Origin: Thermoleophilaceae bacterium
GTDB taxonomy: Bacteria; Actinomycetota; Thermoleophilia; Solirubrobacterales; Thermoleophilaceae
DNA: 30,484 bases
Direction of reading: 5' to 3'
Assembly (NCBI GenBank): GCA_013813135.1
Contig: JACCSF010000011.1
Coordinates: forward strand, 1 to 30,484
Numbering within the stretch: the stretch's first letter is position 1; each line of letters begins with the position of its first letter. Below the pieces are notes generated by a model. The model ran no database searches. It had not been told where the DNA came from and saw nothing but the letters and a program-made list of their open reading frames with translations. The position numbers and the translations under genes were made by a program. Below, piece by piece: positions 22,781 to 30,045 of the stretch.

Positions 22781-23794
22781 GTGAGTGAGAGAAGGCGAAG
22801 GTACCCAGCATTTGGCGCTTTGTGCGTTGCCATACTGGTAACAGCTGTCGCGGCGTGCGGTGGCGATGGCGACAATGACGACGGTGGAGGTGGAGGTGGA
22901 GGTGGCGACAGCGGCGACCAGTCCTATCAAATGAGTCTCATCACGGGTGCGAAGAACGACGAATTCTTCGCCGCGATGGAATGCGGCGCGAAGACAGCAG
23001 CAGACGAGCTCGGCGTGGATCTGAGCGTGCAATCCCCCGCGGAATACGATGCCTCGCAGCAGATCCCGATTCTCAATGCGGAGATAGCCAAGGGTCCTGA
23101 CGCGATCGTCATCGCGCCTACGGACGACACAGCGCTCATTCCGCCGTTGCGGCAGGCTAAGGGCGACGGTGCGGTGGTGGTCACGGCCGACACCGTCGTG
23201 AACGACCCGGAGGTCGCGGTGTCCGAGGTCAGATCTGATTACAAGGCGGCCACCAAGCTGGCGACCGAGCGGCTGAGCGAGCTGATCGGCGGTAAGGGCA
23301 AAGTGCTCCTAATCGCCGCGGACCCCGGTATCACGACGCAGGACGATGGCAAGGCGGGCTACGAGGCAGGCGTACAAGCGGAGCCGGGCCTCGAGTCCCT
23401 CGGCACGGAGTACGACAGCTTCGACGTCACGAAGACCTCCGCGATCGTCTCGGCCACGCTGGCGAGTGATCCCGATCTTGCCGGCATCATCACGCTCAAT
23501 GGACCCTCGTCACCCGGTGTCGTCAATTCGCTCGAGCGCGCCGGCAAGCAGGACGACGTGACCTATCTGACGTTCGATGCATTGCCCGTCCAAGTCGAAC
23601 AGCTCAAGCGCGGTCAAATCACGGAGCTCATCGTCCAGAAGCCGTACGACATGGGTCGGATCGGCGTTGAGAACGCGGTGGCCTCGCTGGATGGCGAGTC
23701 GGTCGAGAAGGACGTGCGCACCGACGTCGTGACGGCGACGCCGGATACTGTGGACGATCCGAAGGTGTCCAAGTACCTGTACAAGAGCTGCTGA
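22781..23794 (+). CDS. Sugar ABC transporter substrate-binding lipoprotein (RbsB type)
   Basis: This 337-residue protein starts with a lipoprotein signal: a charged N-terminus, a hydrophobic segment and a VAAC lipobox (Cys ~27). A Gly/Asp linker with eight consecutive Gly follows, encoded by a GGTGGA-type repeat at 22883-22906. The periplasmic-binding-protein-4 fold comes next: ITGAKNDEFFAAMECGAKTA, PILNAEIAKGPDAIVIAPTD, VVVTADTVVND, LLIAADPG and TLNGPSSPG. It would capture a sugar or polyol outside the membrane and hand it to the permease. GTG 22781 has CTGGAGG 10 bases upstream. The ligand cannot be deduced. A hairpin follows the gene. Confidence 0.92.
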   Translation: MSERRRRYPAFGALCVAILVTAVAACGGDGDNDDGGGGGGGGDSGDQSYQMSLITGAKNDEFFAAMECGAKTAADELGVDLSVQSPAEYDASQQIPILNAEIAKGPDAIVIAPTDDTALIPPLRQAKGDGAVVVTADTVVNDPEVAVSEVRSDYKAATKLATERLSELIGGKGKVLLIAADPGITTQDDGKAGYEAGVQAEPGLESLGTEYDSFDVTKTSAIVSATLASDPDLAGIITLNGPSSPGVVNSLERAGKQDDVTYLTFDALPVQVEQLKRGQITELIVQKPYDMGRIGVENAVASLDGESVEKDVRTDVVTATPDTVDDPKVSKYLYKSC

Positions 23795-23817
23795 CAGAGC
23801 ACCAGGGGAGTCGGACC

Positions 23818-23844
23818 GGGGGAGCGTCGTAATGGCCCTCCCCC
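23818..23844 (+). terminator. Stem-loop between binding-protein and ATPase genes
   Basis: GGGGGAG (23818-23824) and CTCCCCC (23838-23844) form a perfect 7-bp GC stem with a 13-base loop. A second pairing of GACCGGGG with CCCCGGTC just outside it extends the structure. No U-run follows. Such hairpins often stabilise the binding-protein mRNA or attenuate the ATPase gene that starts 41 bases later. Confidence 0.45.
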
Positions 23845-23884
23845 GAGCTCCCCGGTCGAGCCGGAGCCGCACGATCAACCTACA

Positions 23885-24682
23885 GTGAACGAGCAAACAG
23901 GAGAAGGCATCAAAGCGCCGCCGCCACAGCCGATACTTGAGGCACGGGATGTTGTCAAGACGTTCGGGCATGTGGAGGCTCTGCGGGGTGTTGATCTCGT
24001 CATCGGCCCAGCGGAGATCGTTGCTCTTGTTGGCGACAACGGCGCAGGCAAGAGCACGTTGGTAAAGGTCCTTTCCGGCGTCCTTTCGCCTGATCGGGGG
24101 GAGATCTGGTTCAGCGGCCAGCGCCTCGGACATCAGTCTCCCCTCGCCGCACGCGGACTCGGCATCGAGACGGTCTATCAAGACCTTGCGCTCGCGGAGG
24201 ACCTCTCCCCTCACGCCAACCTCTTCCTAGGCCGCGAGATGCTGCGACCCGGCGTGCTGGGACGGCTTGGCTTCCTCGACAACACGGAGATGCGCAAGCG
24301 GGCGAAGGACACCTTCGAAACGCTCGGCGTGGACATGCCGACGATCAATGCGGCTGTCGCCAACCTGTCGGGCGGTCAACGTCAGGCCGTCGCCGTCAGT
24401 CGCGCGATGACGTGGGCAAGCAAGGTGGTGTTCATGGACGAGCCGACGGCAGCGCTCGGAGTGATCCAGACACGTACAGTGCTCGATCTGATCCGCCGCG
24501 TTCGCGACGCCGGGATCTCAGTCGTACTGATCAGCCACAACCTGCCCGAGGTCCTGCAAACCGCCGATCGCATCGAGGTGCTGCGCCTCGGCCGACGCGT
24601 GGCGAGCTTTGCCGCAGCAGACGTCGGCATTGACGAGCTCACTCGCGCGATGACCGGAGCCCTCACCGAGGCTCACGCCTGA
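23885..24682 (+). CDS. Sugar ABC transporter ATP-binding protein (single-domain, FrcA type)
   Basis: This 265-residue protein has one ABC cassette: Walker A GDNGAGKST, Q-loop TVYQDLALAEDLS, signature NLSGGQRQAVAVSR, Walker B VVFMDEPTAAL and the switch His in LISHNLPE. Ribose importers normally use a double-cassette ATPase of ~500 residues, whereas the fructose/polyol FrcA-like group uses a single cassette of this size, so this would work as a homodimer. The GTG start at 23885 follows the hairpin after the binding-protein gene. Its last 10 bases overlap the convergent membrane-protein gene. Confidence 0.93.
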   Translation: MNEQTGEGIKAPPPQPILEARDVVKTFGHVEALRGVDLVIGPAEIVALVGDNGAGKSTLVKVLSGVLSPDRGEIWFSGQRLGHQSPLAARGLGIETVYQDLALAEDLSPHANLFLGREMLRPGVLGRLGFLDNTEMRKRAKDTFETLGVDMPTINAAVANLSGGQRQAVAVSRAMTWASKVVFMDEPTAALGVIQTRTVLDLIRRVRDAGISVVLISHNLPEVLQTADRIEVLRLGRRVASFAAADVGIDELTRAMTGALTEAHA

Positions 24683-25170
24683 GGCGTGTCCTCGCCGGGC
24701 GTCTGACCCTCGCCCGGGCAGCTTCGCGCCCGGTCGGCAAGGCCTGAGCGCAGCAGCGACAGGCCGACTAGCGCGAACGTCGTCGATGCTGCCGATCCGA
24801 CCAGCATCACCGCCCATGAGAAGGGGCCGAGTGAGGCCTCGCTGTAGGGGTCGGAGAGCAGGCCCCAGTTGGGCGCCAGGTGAACAGCGGCGAACGCCGC
24901 TGCGATGAAGGCGCCCGCCAGCGCCGCGGCCAGCGGGGCGTGGCGGTCACCGCGGAGCGCCAGCAGCAGCGCCCAGCCGACCGCGAGGCTCTCCACCAGC
25001 CCGAGGGCCGCGACGGGCACGGGCAGGGCGCGTCCTTGGAAGGAGAGATGGTCGATCGCGTGGATCGCCTGAAGGCCGAGCATCGCCGTGCTCGCGTACA
25101 CGAGAGTCGCGATCGGCGCCGACTCGCCCGGTCTCGGGCGCGCGGGGTTGCGGCTCTTGGCGGGGGCCAC
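24673..25170 (-). CDS. Hypothetical membrane protein, about four transmembrane helices
   Basis: I do not recognise the family. The 165-residue product from GTG 25170 has about four hydrophobic helices: LVYASTAMLGLQAIHAIDHL, VPVAALGLVESLAVGWALLL, LAAALAGAFIAAAFAAVHLA, and FSWAVMLVGSAASTTFALVG with the following residues. His residues in or near helices 1 and 3 could bind metal or heme. The C-terminus is polar and acidic. A longer in-frame extension upstream is Ser/Arg-rich shadow of the SRPBCC gene. It starts 4 bases after the SRPBCC stop and so is co-transcribed with it. Its 3' end overlaps the ABC ATPase tail to tail. Confidence 0.68.
   Translation of the reverse strand: MAPAKSRNPARPRPGESAPIATLVYASTAMLGLQAIHAIDHLSFQGRALPVPVAALGLVESLAVGWALLLALRGDRHAPLAAALAGAFIAAAFAAVHLAPNWGLLSDPYSEASLGPFSWAVMLVGSAASTTFALVGLSLLRSGLADRARSCPGEGQTPGEDTPQA
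24674..24688. terminator. Small bidirectional hairpin at convergent gene ends
   Basis: CACGCC-TGA-GGCGTG is a perfect 6-bp stem with a 3-base loop, and it includes the ATPase stop codon. It lies exactly where the + strand sugar operon meets the minus-strand operon. It is GC-rich without a U-run on either side, so it is at best a weak terminator or an mRNA 3'-end stabiliser. Confidence 0.35.
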
Positions 25171-25174
25171 GGGG

Positions 25175-25594
25175 TCAGACCGAAGCCTCGACCACGGCCT
25201 TGATCTTGTCCGAGAACTTGGGCAGGAGCCGGCGGACATAGCGCGCGACGGTGCCCTCGAGCAGCTTGCCGAGGCCGCGTCCCTCGAGCACGCCGAAGAA
25301 GCCGAGCTCGGTGGCGCCGTCAACCGATTTCAGGTCATATCCGCCCTCGCTCACGATCACGGGGCCCTTGGAGATCTCCCGCCAGCGGATCCGGGTCGGG
25401 GCGTCGAACCCGGTGATCTCAAAATCGTGCTTGGCCTTCCGGCCCATGTCCCGCGCGACGCTGTGGTAGATCGTTCCGACTCCGGGCTCGCCCTGCCTCG
25501 TCTTTGCGATCTCGACGATCCTGTCGCTGAAGAGCCTGTCGTTCTCGCCGTCGGCGAGAAATGCGAACACACTCTCGATCGGCCTATCGATCAT
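25175..25594 (-). CDS. SRPBCC-family (polyketide cyclase/dehydrase-like) protein
   Basis: This 139-residue protein has the START/Bet v1-like SRPBCC pattern: IDRPIESVFAFLADGENDRL at the start, the E-P-G-V-G-T-x-Y-H strand, FEITGFDAPTRIRWRE, and a long C-terminal helix RYVRRLLPKFSDKIKAVVE. Such proteins bind hydrophobic ligands; few are enzymes. The family's first strand normally precedes IDRP. A second ATG at 25622 reads MARRNEWHD in another frame, one base out of register with IMIDRP, so the true N-terminus may have lost or gained one base between 25594 and 25622. It is 100 bases downstream of the TetR gene and 4 bases before the membrane-protein gene, forming one transcription unit with it. 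Confidence 0.82.
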   Translation of the reverse strand: MIDRPIESVFAFLADGENDRLFSDRIVEIAKTRQGEPGVGTIYHSVARDMGRKAKHDFEITGFDAPTRIRWREISKGPVIVSEGGYDLKSVDGATELGFFGVLEGRGLGKLLEGTVARYVRRLLPKFSDKIKAVVEASV

Positions 25595-25694
25595 GATCGT
25601 GCCACTCGTTGCGCCTGGCCATCGGCTGGTTCCTTTCGCTCGGCTCGACGCCGATCTGACGAGGGGCTATACAGCGTACAGGGACGCCGGCGGC

Positions 25695-26279
25695 CTAGCT
25701 CAAGCGCGCCCGGAGCCCATCGAGAAGGACGGCCAAGCCGAACTCGAACCGTGCGTCGGGATCGGGAAGCACCCCGAGCCCGGCGCTCGCGAGCTGCGGC
25801 GGAAGCCGATGGTCGGGATCGTGCTCGATCAGCACCGCACCCATCACGAACTGCGCGAGAAGGACATAGCCGCTCGCGGCCGCCGCGTCATCCAGGCCCG
25901 CGGCCCGCAGCAGCTCGACCGTGGCGGCCATCAGTGCCGCAGCGGCCGGTCCCTCCGGAGACGGACGCTCGGCCAGCAGCGGCGCAACGCGAGGATGGCG
26001 CGCGAAGCACGCGCGGTAGCGCCGCCCGACCTCGAGCAGGGCATCGAACGGCGCCTCGGGAAGATCCGTGCCGTCGATCTCGGCGAGCACCGAATCGAGG
26101 ACAGCCGTGAGCAGATCGTCCTTGTCGCTCACGTGCCAGTAGATCGCCATCGGCGTGACGCCCAGCCGCGTCGCCAGCGTGCGAACGCTAAACGCATCCA
26201 GACCAACGTCATCGATCAGCTCTACCGCAGTATTGACGACCTGCTCACGAGTCAGCGCCCGGCGGGGTTGCTCCACCAT
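25695..26279 (-). CDS. TetR-family transcriptional regulator
   Basis: This 194-residue protein has an N-terminal TetR helix-turn-helix (REQVVNTAVELIDDVGLDAF, then VRTLATRLGVTPMAIYWHVS and DKDDLLTAVLD, residues ~10-60) and a helical C-terminal ligand domain resembling the TetR_C group. It probably represses its own gene and the SRPBCC/membrane-protein genes 100 bases downstream. ATG 26279 is the start that places the HTH at the usual distance. The frame is open 336 bases further upstream, but that stretch reads as low-complexity non-coding sequence. The ligand is unknown. Confidence 0.9.
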   Translation of the reverse strand: MVEQPRRALTREQVVNTAVELIDDVGLDAFSVRTLATRLGVTPMAIYWHVSDKDDLLTAVLDSVLAEIDGTDLPEAPFDALLEVGRRYRACFARHPRVAPLLAERPSPEGPAAAALMAATVELLRAAGLDDAAAASGYVLLAQFVMGAVLIEHDPDHRLPPQLASAGLGVLPDPDARFEFGLAVLLDGLRARLS

Positions 26280-26623
26280 CAGCGACACGCTAGTGCCGCT
26301 CGGATAGCAGCGCCCGATCGCTTGTGGCCCGGGATGCGGTCGTACGGCAGTTCGAGCCCGATACGCGAGGCCTGGGACGCCGACATACGCGGTTGAACCG
26401 ATCACCAGCTTCTCGGCGTTGCCGATCGCGTGGGTGGTCAGGTTCCACTGGGCGGCGCCGACCACGACTCGGCGCGCAGATCTGCGGGCTCCCAGCCGCG
26501 AGCGGCCGACCCGGCGGTTTTCGGTGCCTGCTAGGCCCTCGCGCGCGCGCGACATACGACGTTGCGCGGGAAAATGCTGCGCGGGAAATTGGCGGCACAG
26601 CAGTAGATCCTCCAAGCCGTTCG
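26280..26623. other. 344-base gap with a short direct repeat
   Basis: No convincing gene is visible between the creatininase and TetR genes. The 11-base TGCGCGGGAAA occurs twice, at 26563-26573 and 26578-26588, with a 15-base period. That spacing could suit a dimeric regulator, although the repeat is ~285 bases from the TetR start. Minus-strand runs here look weakly protein-like but have no family match. Confidence 0.35.
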
Positions 26624-27367
26624 CTACGGCTGCGCCGGGAGTTCCGGGTCCCGTTCCGCTCGCGCCTGGCCGAGCAGCTCGGCGAGCGCGTCGACGAGCC
26701 GGTCGAGCAGCTCGGCTCCGCGAGACGCCGTGGCGGTGCTGGGCGCGCCTATCACGCCGCTGCGGGTAACCGACGGCATGGCGTACTGGAGCACGCGGCC
26801 GACCGTGCGGTCCGGCTCGTCCACGGCCCGAGCGGGCCGGACCTGGTCCGCGGCGAGGTGCAGCAGCATCGACGTCTCCGCCTCGTTGGCATGGAAGTCG
26901 GCCGCATCCTCGCTATAGCGCGCGGCGATCTCCGGCGTCAGGTCGAAGATCGACACGAACCGCGGCCGCAGGTCGGGCAGCTCGTGGCGGAGCTGAAGGA
27001 TCGCGCTCTGGCAGGGCGGGCCGTTGGTGGCGTGCCCGTTGACCATTACGAGCTTGCGAAAGCCGGAGGCGTATGTCCACCGGCCGAGGTCGACAAGCAG
27101 CGCGATCATCGTGGCTGGCAGCAGGGACAGCGTGCCCGGCCAGCGGTCGGTGTGCCCGAGCGAGCATCCGTACGCGAGCGCGGGCAGGACCACGTCGCCG
27201 GTACGCTCGGACGCGGCGAGCGACACGTGTTCGGCCAGCAGCGTGTCGGTTCCCGTGGCCAGATGGGGACCGTGTTGCTCGGTCGCGCCGACCGGCAGGA
27301 TCGCCAGCTTGCCCTGCGCGGCCGCCGCGCCGATCTCGTCGAGCGTCAACGTCGCCCAGCGCGCCAA
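26624..27367 (-). CDS. Creatininase-family metal-dependent amidohydrolase
   Basis: This 247-residue protein is a full-length creatininase-family member. Metal-ligand motifs are GATEQHGPHLATGTDTLL (Glu, His, Asp), VMVNGHATNGP (His) and FHANEAETSMLL (Glu). The family hydrolyses cyclic or linear amides: creatinine to creatine in the type enzyme, or formamide and peptide bonds in relatives. The exact substrate is not decided by these motifs. The TTG start at 27367 is 10 bases after the NicO permease stop, so it belongs to the nickel/urea operon. Creatinine breakdown eventually gives urea, which would suit urease accessory genes upstream, but this link is inference. It is complete, unlike the relative at 3845-4453. 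Confidence 0.85.
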   Translation of the reverse strand: MARWATLTLDEIGAAAAQGKLAILPVGATEQHGPHLATGTDTLLAEHVSLAASERTGDVVLPALAYGCSLGHTDRWPGTLSLLPATMIALLVDLGRWTYASGFRKLVMVNGHATNGPPCQSAILQLRHELPDLRPRFVSIFDLTPEIAARYSEDAADFHANEAETSMLLHLAADQVRPARAVDEPDRTVGRVLQYAMPSVTRSGVIGAPSTATASRGAELLDRLVDALAELLGQARAERDPELPAQP

Positions 27368-27377
27368 GCCGCAGCAC

Positions 27378-28130
27378 CTACCCGATCCCGGTGTACCAGA
27401 GCCCGAACATGACGCCGAAGACGCCGAGGCCCGGGATCAGCACGCCGCGGTAGAGGGGCTCGATGATCGGACGGGTCAGAAGCCAGGCGAAGGCCGCCGT
27501 GCACGCTGCCATCGAGACGATCGACATCGGCGCGAAGACGCCCAGCGCGAGTACTGCTTCGAGCCGACTCGGGAGCACCGCGATCAGCAGCAGCACGACG
27601 GCACCGGTACCGGCCAGGCCGTGCAGCAGGCCGATCCACAGGGCCTGGCTGCGCGTCCGGACCTGGACGTGTCGGTGGCCCGAATCCTCGGCGCGTCGTA
27701 GATGGCGCCTCAGGTCGTGACCGTCAGGTTCGTCGTGGTTGTGTGCCGACGTGCGGTAGTCCCCGCGTGCCCACTTGAGGATCACGCGGGCGGCCAACGC
27801 CAGGATTACGACCCCGATCGCCTTCTCGGCGGCGCTCTCGAGCCAGACCGGGAGCTCGGTCTTGAAAGCGATCAGCGGGACCCCGACCGCCACCAGCGCG
27901 GCGGCGTGGCCCACTCCCCACCACGCACCGAGGCGCGCCGCGCGGCGGGTGTCGCCGTCGTCCGCCGCCACCAGCGATGTGACCGCGACGAGGTGGTCGG
28001 GGTCCGAAGCGTGGCGCAGGCCGAGCAGGAAGGCGATGCCGAGCGCCACCAGCAGCGGGGCGCCGTCGAACAGTCCCGTGAGGAAGCGGTCGACCGCCTC
28101 GACGGGCTGGAAGAGGAAGTCGAAGCTCAT
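27378..28130 (-). CDS. NicO-family nickel/cobalt permease
   Basis: This 250-residue membrane protein has about six hydrophobic helices and the nickel-transporter signature R-H-A-x-D-x-D-H as LGLRHASDPDHLVAVTSLVA in helix 1-2. A His-rich hydrophilic loop (HNHDEPDGHD to GHRH, ~residues 130-155) is followed by GLLHGLAGTGAVVLLL. It is predicted to import Ni2+ (or Co2+) across the inner membrane. ATG 28130 overlaps the ureohydrolase stop by four bases (ATGA), so the two proteins are made together. With ureE and ureF in the same operon, nickel is the likely metal. Confidence 0.88.
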   Translation of the reverse strand: MSFDFLFQPVEAVDRFLTGLFDGAPLLVALGIAFLLGLRHASDPDHLVAVTSLVAADDGDTRRAARLGAWWGVGHAAALVAVGVPLIAFKTELPVWLESAAEKAIGVVILALAARVILKWARGDYRTSAHNHDEPDGHDLRRHLRRAEDSGHRHVQVRTRSQALWIGLLHGLAGTGAVVLLLIAVLPSRLEAVLALGVFAPMSIVSMAACTAAFAWLLTRPIIEPLYRGVLIPGLGVFGVMFGLWYTGIG

Positions 28131-29332
28131 GCCTCACCCCCATCGGTGCCTTCGGCCTCTCGCCGCTCGTGGTCCTTGCGTTCGCGCTCCTGGCGTGTCG
28201 GGCGGCTGCCGAGGTGTCCCTCCTCCACGAGCGTGCCGAGCACGTCCATGATCGCACGGGCACCCAGCTGGGCCGTCATGTCCGAGACGTCGTAGGGCGG
28301 GGCGATCTCCACGACCTCCATGCCGCAGATCCCCTCGCGAGCGACCATGCGCAGCGCCTTGAGCGCCTCGCGCGGAAGCAGGCCGCCCGGCTCGGGCGAA
28401 CCAGTCCCCGGCACGAAGCCCGCGTCGATCGAGTCGATGTCGAACGACAGAAAGACCGCCTCGGCGTCCTTCCACGCACACTCGAGCGCCACCTCGACAG
28501 CCTTCTCCACGCCCAGCTCCTCGACGTCGGAGATCGTGATCACCGTCGAACCCCGCTCGCGCGCGACCTTCATCCCGGGCCGCGACCCGTACCACCCGCC
28601 GATGCCCATCTGCACCAAGTTGGTGGGCGGAGCGTTCGGGATGTTGGAGGCATGGAACCACGGGGTGGTGTGCATGCGCTCGTCCATGTCGCGCTCCTGC
28701 ATGTCGATGTGGCGGTCGAGGTGGATGATCCCGACCTTGCCCCCGATGTGGGGGGCAATGGCGCGCACGTCGGGGTAGCCGATCGAGTGGTCGCCGCCGA
28801 TCACGACCGGGAAGACGCCCTGACCATGGATGTAGGACACCGCCATGTCGATCTGGTCGAACGACTTCTCGATATTCGAAGGGATCACGAAGATGTCGCC
28901 CGCGTCGCAGAGGTTCAGCTCCTCGTAGAGGTCGACGCCCATGTCGGCGTTGTAGGAGTCGTATAGCGCTGAGATGCGGCGCACAGCCTGGGGGCCGAAG
29001 CGGCAACCCGCGCGGTAGGTCGTGCCCATGTCGAACGGAGCGCCCACCACCGCGACGTCGTACTTCCCGACGTCGCGGATGTTCTCGCAGTAGGGCGCCT
29101 TGGTGAACGTGTTGATTCCCGCGAACGCCGGCTGCTGGCCGCGGGCGAACAGCGATATCGTGCGGTCCTGCACCGACGGTGCCGCCTCCAACCCCAGATC
29201 GAGCCCGCGCTCCAACTGCACCCGAGTCCTGCGGTCGGTGATGTCCTTCAGCCGCTTCAGCACCTGCATCCCGCGCAGGCTGCCGCGGTCGAAGTGGCCG
29301 CCACCCTTGCCGTGATCGTGAAACATGCCCAT
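28127..29332 (-). CDS. Agmatinase/ureohydrolase-family enzyme, probable Ni-dependent guanidine hydrolase
   Basis: This 401-residue protein belongs to the arginase/agmatinase family. Dimetal ligands are GGDHS (179-183), DRHID (206-210) and SFDIDSID (298 and 300), followed by PGTGSPEPGG. It differs from standard agmatinases (~300-350 aa) by an ~85-residue N-terminal extension (MGMFHDHGKGGGHFDRGSLR, then VQDRTISLFARGQQPAFAGI) and by Arg in DRHID where DAHxD is usual. From memory, these features resemble the cyanobacterial guanidine hydrolase GdmH, which needs nickel and yields urea and ammonia. The context supports this: ureE and ureF upstream, a nickel permease overlapping downstream. Either ATG (29332 or 29326) could start it. 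Substrate remains inference; agmatine or another guanidino compound is the alternative. Confidence 0.85.
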   Translation of the reverse strand: MGMFHDHGKGGGHFDRGSLRGMQVLKRLKDITDRRTRVQLERGLDLGLEAAPSVQDRTISLFARGQQPAFAGINTFTKAPYCENIRDVGKYDVAVVGAPFDMGTTYRAGCRFGPQAVRRISALYDSYNADMGVDLYEELNLCDAGDIFVIPSNIEKSFDQIDMAVSYIHGQGVFPVVIGGDHSIGYPDVRAIAPHIGGKVGIIHLDRHIDMQERDMDERMHTTPWFHASNIPNAPPTNLVQMGIGGWYGSRPGMKVARERGSTVITISDVEELGVEKAVEVALECAWKDAEAVFLSFDIDSIDAGFVPGTGSPEPGGLLPREALKALRMVAREGICGMEVVEIAPPYDVSDMTAQLGARAIMDVLGTLVEEGHLGSRPTRQERERKDHERREAEGTDGGEA

Positions 29333-29352
29333 GCGGATCCTCTCGGTGGTTG

Positions 29353-30045
29353 TCAGCTCATGAACAGGCGCACCTCGCGGTACGCGTGGCGAGCGGCGTG
29401 TATCTCGAGCTCGGGCAGCGTCGCTCGCATGTCCTCGAGACTCACGCCGGCCGCCGTCGCGGCGCAGTCCTCCAGGTCTGGCCCCAGCTCGTAGAGCAGC
29501 GCCTGACTGCGCGTCGTGCCAAGCCGTCCCAGACGCACCGCGGCCGACAGCATCGCTGCCGCGTGGCCGCGGACGGCAATCAGGACCGTCTCGTCGCGCG
29601 CAATTCCCATCCCCGCGCCGACGGCCCCTTCGACCACCGCGAGATTCCCCGGCCGAGCACCCTCTTCGATCTCCACCGTCAGGCGCTCGACGACCTCGCC
29701 GATTCCCAGTTGGCCTGCCAGGAGGGCGAGCTGCCTCCCGCAGAGCGTTGACGCGTTGCGCGCGGACTCGTTGAGCTTGCGCGCGGTCAGCGCGGCGTCG
29801 ATCTGTTGCAGTCCGCCCATGTCGCCGCGCGAGGCGGCCGCATGGGCCAGCGCCACCGCCGCACCATCGAGGGTCGCGATCGAGGCGGCGAGCGTGCTTC
29901 GCACCAGCTCGCACAGGTCGTCGGGTTGGCTCTCCGGGTGGGCTTCCAACCAGGCCTCGACTCCGTAAGAGTGCGCAAAGCGACCGATCGGCAGCGTCCC
30001 GTCCGCGACCTGCAACGCCCGCAGGAAGGCCGTGCCCTCACCCAT
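29353..30045 (-). CDS. ureF: Urease accessory protein UreF
   Basis: This 230-residue protein matches UreF: an early ALQVADGTLPIGRFAHSYGV (typical: 'L.D..fPtGgFahS.GlE'), the E-A-W-L and D-L-C-E-L-V region, and a C-terminal helical array ending in ARHAYREVRLFMS. UreF works in a UreD-UreF-UreG complex that inserts nickel into apo-urease. ATG 30045 overlaps the ureE stop by 8 bases. Its stop is 20 bases before the ureohydrolase, so the urease accessory genes and that enzyme form one operon. ureG, ureD and structural ureABC are not in the window and may lie beyond the right edge. Confidence 0.88.
   Translation of the reverse strand: MGEGTAFLRALQVADGTLPIGRFAHSYGVEAWLEAHPESQPDDLCELVRSTLAASIATLDGAAVALAHAAASRGDMGGLQQIDAALTARKLNESARNASTLCGRQLALLAGQLGIGEVVERLTVEIEEGARPGNLAVVEGAVGAGMGIARDETVLIAVRGHAAAMLSAAVRLGRLGTTRSQALLYELGPDLEDCAATAAGVSLEDMRATLPELEIHAARHAYREVRLFMS

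Noticed and set aside
22883..22906. GGTGGA tandem repeat as a possible phase-variation tract
   Set aside because: The unit is a multiple of three and encodes the Gly linker after the lipobox; length change would not shift the frame.
26290..26615. Upstream extension of the TetR frame as part of the protein or a separate gene
   Set aside because: The TetR helix-turn-helix begins at its expected distance from ATG 26279, and the upstream translation has no family features.
29333..29914. N-terminal extension of the ureohydrolase frame
   Set aside because: Overlaps ureF in another frame and is Arg/Gly-rich; the ATG at 29332 fits the family's FHDHG start.
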